Made by a program: the position numbers and the translations under genes. The notes under the pieces are model-generated. The model was given only the letters and a program-made list of their open reading frames with translations. It did not search any database and was not told where the DNA came from. 64,000 nt of DNA from Cinnamomum chago (taxonomy: Eukaryota > Streptophyta > Magnoliopsida > Laurales > Lauraceae), in contig CP142453.1 of assembly GCA_038049695.1 (NCBI GenBank), forward strand, positions 14,884,001 to 14,948,000, read 5' to 3'. This document shows positions 59,700-64,000 of this stretch, piece after piece. Position 1 is the first letter of the stretch. Each line of letters opens with the position of its first letter.

Positions 59700-61375
59700 A
59701 AAATACAGCGTGTGGAGCGCTGATGACAGTGTGTACGTAGCTGCACTCTGAAAAACATCGTAGGGTGTGCGCGCGTGCGCAGACGGTGCACGCACGCACA
59801 TGCCGTTTTTGTCGGTCACCGAATTCCAACGGAACGCCGTAACAGGAGTTTGGAAAGTTGCAGACGCCCCGTACGATAACTAAAATCCAAAGAAAGCAAA
59901 AGCTGTTGCTGCTTCTTGCCAGGAAGACTGAACTTTTGCTCAGACACGTGGCTTCTTTTGTGGGGCCCACTGGTGGATGTTGATTGGTAAGATCCAAGCT
60001 CTAAAAGCTGAGCCGGGATCCTCTGAGGCTTCGGTATGAGAAATCCCCAGCTGAAAGAGTGGGACAATTCATATTTGGGCTCACGTATTGAAATCCAAAT
60101 TATTTAAAATAATTTTTTTCTTATATTCTAATAATTTGGGGCATTGCTAAATATTACCTTAATATGAGTTGGGTCTATGTAAAAATTCAATAAAAATACT
60201 CAATTTGGTAGTTAAGGACTCTCAATTTTACCAAAGAAGTTGTCCACCAAATTTTGACCTTTTGAGAATGCTTAGTTGTTTGGTTTCTATGAAATTGATG
60301 GTGAACATATGAATAGATATAGATATTTTTACCGTTCAAATCTTGGTCTATGGTAATATTGATGAGAAGGGAGCTGGTCTCCTACGAGCAGATTATATAT
60401 TTATTATATGCAATCTTATTCATGAGGCTCACTTAGATACCTACTTAACAATAAAGTTATCGTACATAAAAAGGTCTCTACGTGGATAATGCACAAGAAA
60501 AAAATTAGGTCTGTCAAATCATGATAGCCCTTGATCTAATAGCCATAAAAGTTCAGTAGTCTTTTAACCATAGATTTCTTTGAGATTCAATCAACGGCGG
60601 ATAAAAGTTTGATAAGAGTGGAATTGGGCCTGGAATCGGATCATAGAGAGATGAGAGTGTGAAAGGGCCTCTATTGATCAAAGGTCGGTCCAAGTGGACC
60701 TTATAGAGGTAGGCTGCATATACCGTTGCTCGCAAGAGAACGTTTCTCTTGATAAGAATGCCTAATTAAATGAAATTTATACTTTATAGCCAATTAGCAG
60801 GACTAATGAACTCAATCTTATTACCAAAGTGCCTAAAAATCAACAAATATTAGCCACACAAAAAGGGAGCCTATTTGTGGTCAACTTGTCATGACTCATG
60901 ATAATGAAATGAGGCTCTCTTAAATGATATAAATGAAGTTGTTCACAATCACTATCTTGGAGCGTGGAGGCAAGATTCAAAAACCGACCAAATAAATTTG
61001 AGTGCAAATTTCTAGGAATGGTCCAGGCTTCGGGGCTGACTTGTTTGCGTGTTCAATTACCAACAATCCAAATTGCACACCCATTGTAATTGATCATTCA
61101 AATTTAGCCATTTATCCCACTTTCTCTAGTAGTTGGGATTTGGATCACTTTGAAGCTCTTAAAATAGCGAATATTTTGATAAGATGCTCTCCATTATTTG
61201 TATATATTAACCCCTAAACTTTCGTAATTGTCATGCCTCTACGTGGGTCCCATAGGCTAGAGTTCTCAGGAGCTTAAAACATTTGCAGTTTGTGGAAATG
61301 ATATTTTTAAAGATAGTTAATCCAAAAGAGATAAAATTTATATCAACTTTAGTAGATTTCACAAAGGGCACGATA
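59700..61375. other. Non-coding DNA
   Basis: A GC-rich purine-pyrimidine alternating stretch lies near 59767-59805 (GTGTGCGCGCGTGCGC). No gene recognised. Confidence 0.45.
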
Positions 61376-61383
61376 TGGCCAAG

Positions 61384-61449
61384 CAAATCCTAAGCCCGCA
61401 TGTCCCTAACCACATGCAAATCCTAAGCCCGCATGTCCCTAACCACATG
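61384..61449 (+). repeat. Short tandem duplication, about 34-bp unit
   Basis: GCAAATCCTAAGCCCGCATG followed by TCCCTAACCACATG occurs twice in a row. Confidence 0.85.
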
Positions 61450-61575
61450 AAAAAACCAATTTAGGCTAACATTTATGGGCTTAAATCCAGGCTCAGCCTG
61501 GATTTTGAACCCTTAGTCAAATTCGGGCGTATGCAAAGTGCTCTAATACAATATTAGGCACAAATTTTGTTATAT

Positions 61576-61731
61576 ATATATATATATGGGAAATACTCAA
61601 ACGATAGCATCTCTCACCTTACTATGAGAGATAAAGGTGGGGGGCCTCACATTTAAGTTGTTAGCATTGAATATGGATGTGAGGGGACCCTCACCTTTAT
61701 CTCTCATATTAAGGTGAGAGGAGCATATCCC

Positions 61732-61738
<7 letters not shown>
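61576..61738. mobile_element. (TA)n-associated MITE, copy 3
   Basis: Arms of about 65-70 bp with CTCTCACCTTACTATGAGAG and its inverse, central loop AAGTTGTTAGCATTGAATATGG, and TATATA tracts at both ends. Confidence 0.8.
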
Positions 61739-61762
<24 letters not shown>

Positions 61763-61765
61763 ATA

Positions 61766-61928
61766 TACACATATATATAGGGAGATGTTCTTATGAGAGA
61801 TATCTCTCACCTTAAATAAGAGATTGAGTGGGGGCTTTCACATCCATATCCAATGCCAACAACTTAAATGTGAGGGCCCCACTCATAACTAAAGATATCT
61901 CTCATATAAGCATCTCTTATATATATAT
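61766..61928. mobile_element. (TA)n-associated MITE, copy 4 (inverted)
   Basis: Same family in the opposite orientation: the loop reads CCATATCCAATGCCAACAACTT. It is separated from copy 3 by a (TA)/(GT) microsatellite only. Confidence 0.8.
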
Positions 61929-64000
61929 ACATATATACATACATTGTCATTAATATGTTGTTACTAATTGTGAAAATAGTGTAATGTATATATTTGGGTG
62001 CATAAAGTTCATCTCTTGTAAAAAAAAAAAAAAGATTGTGTTTGTATAAAAATATTACAAATACAGGCGTAACTTTTTTGTACGGATTGCTTGAGAGGTA
62101 AGACTCTAAACCCCTTGTTGGACCCACAAAGATGCATGCTAATCAAGAGAGAATAGTGTGATGGAAAGATCTCCTTGTTGGATATGATTTTGGGCAAAGA
62201 TTATCTCAATCAAATCAATCTAAGGTGACAATAGTCCGTATCCCATTGGGCTCAATTGGAATTGACTCGGTTTTTTTTCAACCAGGTAAAACATGTCAAT
62301 TTATATACATGAAAGAGACTGATTGCAATTGAGAAATCAGCCTTAATTAATTTTGACAGGCCAAATTGATTTTGACTTTCCAATGTATTTTGTAACTTAT
62401 GCATTTCTCTCTAAATTAATGTCCAATTTAAATCCACAGTAATTCCGTGTGGAGTTTGTATCAGCCCTTTCATTTTCCTTTTCATTCATAATCTATTCCT
62501 AAAACCTCTCCCCTAATAATCATCCACTTGACGGCCACACGGTTCTCATCTCTTCCCAAAAGTCTATCAAAATGTTCCAAGTTTCTTTCATTAAAACTTC
62601 GCATACGATTTCCACTAAAATCAAAATATCACACGGTTTCTTTCCCAAACTCATTGGTGCATTTAAGCACACTCCATCAATACGTGCCAAAATCCTCTAA
62701 AATCTTTCTTACCTACTATTTCCAATAGATGAAATTCCCAAATCACAATGACATGGAAGACTTGAAAGGTTGGGGGAAAAAAAAAAGAAGAGAAGATAAG
62801 TGGGTTGGGCACTTTGCAGATCTAACCGTTGAAGCAATGATGCTCGATTCCCTTGCCTCTGATCTCAGCAAAAAAGAAAGTATGCAAAACAATCGTTCCT
62901 AATCAGATTTGCATTTCATCCATTTTTTTCAATGCATATGTTTCTGATCAGGTTTTGGTTCTCGTGAGATGTTGGATTTGATATTGAGTAATTTGTTCTT
63001 TAGGTTTGAGTAGTTTCTGATTTTTTATTATTTAGTTCAATTTTTGGATAAATCTTATTGTGTTTTTATATTTGTTGATGCAGTATTCTTTTTTTTAAGA
63101 AAATTTGCCAATAGATGTCGTTAATTGAATTGGGGTTTGTTTGGATCAAGATTCTTGGCATTTGATAGTTGAAACTTCTCAAGTCTCTATATTGCTCAAA
63201 CATATAGGCGTGATGGGACAAAAATATGTAAAATAAGTCATTTGCTCGTATGAATATTTTTTCTCCACGTATTGGCCTCATATCAATCTCCAAAGGGTAT
63301 CACACCTAATACTAATTAAAAGAAGTCAATCATTGTCCTATCCATGTTTTTTGTGGATTCTCAGCAATCTCATCATTCTAGAATTTGCTTTGATATGTGT
63401 AGATTAAACTATTTTTTTTAATTTTTGAATAGATTAATCTTTTCTTTTAACTGCTTTTCATGCCTAATTATTTTTATTTTATAGTATGTTTTAAAATTTA
63501 TTTAAAGAAATTATTTTATCTGTGAAAAAGTTTTTGAATTTTTAAGCTCAAGTTCTTTTCTACAATTATTTTTCACCATTTATGAGAACTTATCTTTCTT
63601 TTACTTTGTAGTTGTCTTTCTTTATTTTGGATTTAGAAAAAAATTATTGATTCTTGAAGAAAGTTCTTTCATTTCTTAAAGTTTAATTCTTTACGTGAAA
63701 TCAAGTTTAATGGACTAATAGATATTTACTTTAAACAAATTAGAATTTTTTTTATGCATGAACTATAAACTTCAATTAAATGTATTTTGTGATTGATAAA
63801 AATTTGCTTTTGCCAAAAGAATTTATAATATATTTTAAATAATCTCCATTCATTTCTTGAACCAACTCACTTTTTTCTTAATAAATTTTGAGGATGCTAA
63901 AGTGTGGGGTTTTTTTTTTTTAACTATTGATTATTTTCTTTTCAATAATATTTTATGTACAACTCTTAAGTTTTAATAAATTTCTATTTTTGGGCTCGGG
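61929..64000. other. AT-rich non-coding DNA
   Basis: No gene recognised. A short open stretch at about 62839-62880 (ATGATGCTCGATTCCCTTGC) is followed by a GTATGC that could be a splice donor, but nothing confirms it as an exon. Confidence 0.4.

Noticed and set aside
62839..62890. Possible first exon starting ATGATGCTCG
   Set aside because: Only about 14 codons before a possible donor, with no downstream exon or homology to support it.

Overview
This window is nuclear DNA of a flowering plant, probably a woody angiosperm; the sequence does not allow me to name a clade. It is AT-rich and gene-poor. Genes have GT-AG introns, and the gaps are filled with microsatellites, tRNA-derived SINEs, MITEs and decayed retrotransposons. 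Four intact protein genes can be supported, all on the minus strand. They are unrelated nuclear housekeeping or signalling genes, not an operon: plastid ribosomal protein bL17c (7589-8841), a LURP-one-related protein (11420-13188), a small secreted cysteine-rich protein with the DUF7866-type signature (37840-38311), and a receptor-like cytoplasmic kinase of the PBL8 type (46418-56157, six exons, 406 residues, first intron about 6.3 kb).

Layout. 1-7.6 kb: non-coding DNA with an RTE-type LINE remnant, two SINE-like pieces, a foldback element, a MITE and a 130-bp tandem duplication. 7.6-13.4 kb: the bL17c and LOR genes with SINE and hAT-MITE insertions between them. 13.4-20.5 kb: tandem duplications, MITEs and a dispersed repeat also present at 7 kb. 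20.5-30.7 kb: one large Mutator-like element (MULE) with long terminal inverted repeats and a FAR1/FRS-type transposase gene on the minus strand. The transposase is dead: two nonsense codons, two frameshifts, a lost SWIM cysteine, and a 2,988-bp TG...CA LTR-type insertion with a perfect 5-bp target duplication inside the codons around the first catalytic Asp. The element's other arm may hold a convergent cargo gene. 30.7-37.8 kb: nested MITE/SINE insertions and LINE remnants. 37.8-46.4 kb: the cysteine-rich protein gene, SINEs and a possible LTR fragment. 46.4-56.2 kb: PBL8. 56.2-64 kb: non-coding, with a long hairpin, a CT-rich tract split by a MITE, and two adjacent copies of a (TA)n-associated MITE.

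The most interesting material is the nested MULE: both long terminal repeats carry the same 5' splice donor, so both arms look built to drive convergent spliced transcripts. Next is the four-copy MITE family, which sits in or beside (TA)n tracts and keeps the same central loop in every copy. I found no CRISPR array, operon or clearly new enzymatic system, and no complete tRNA or rRNA gene.
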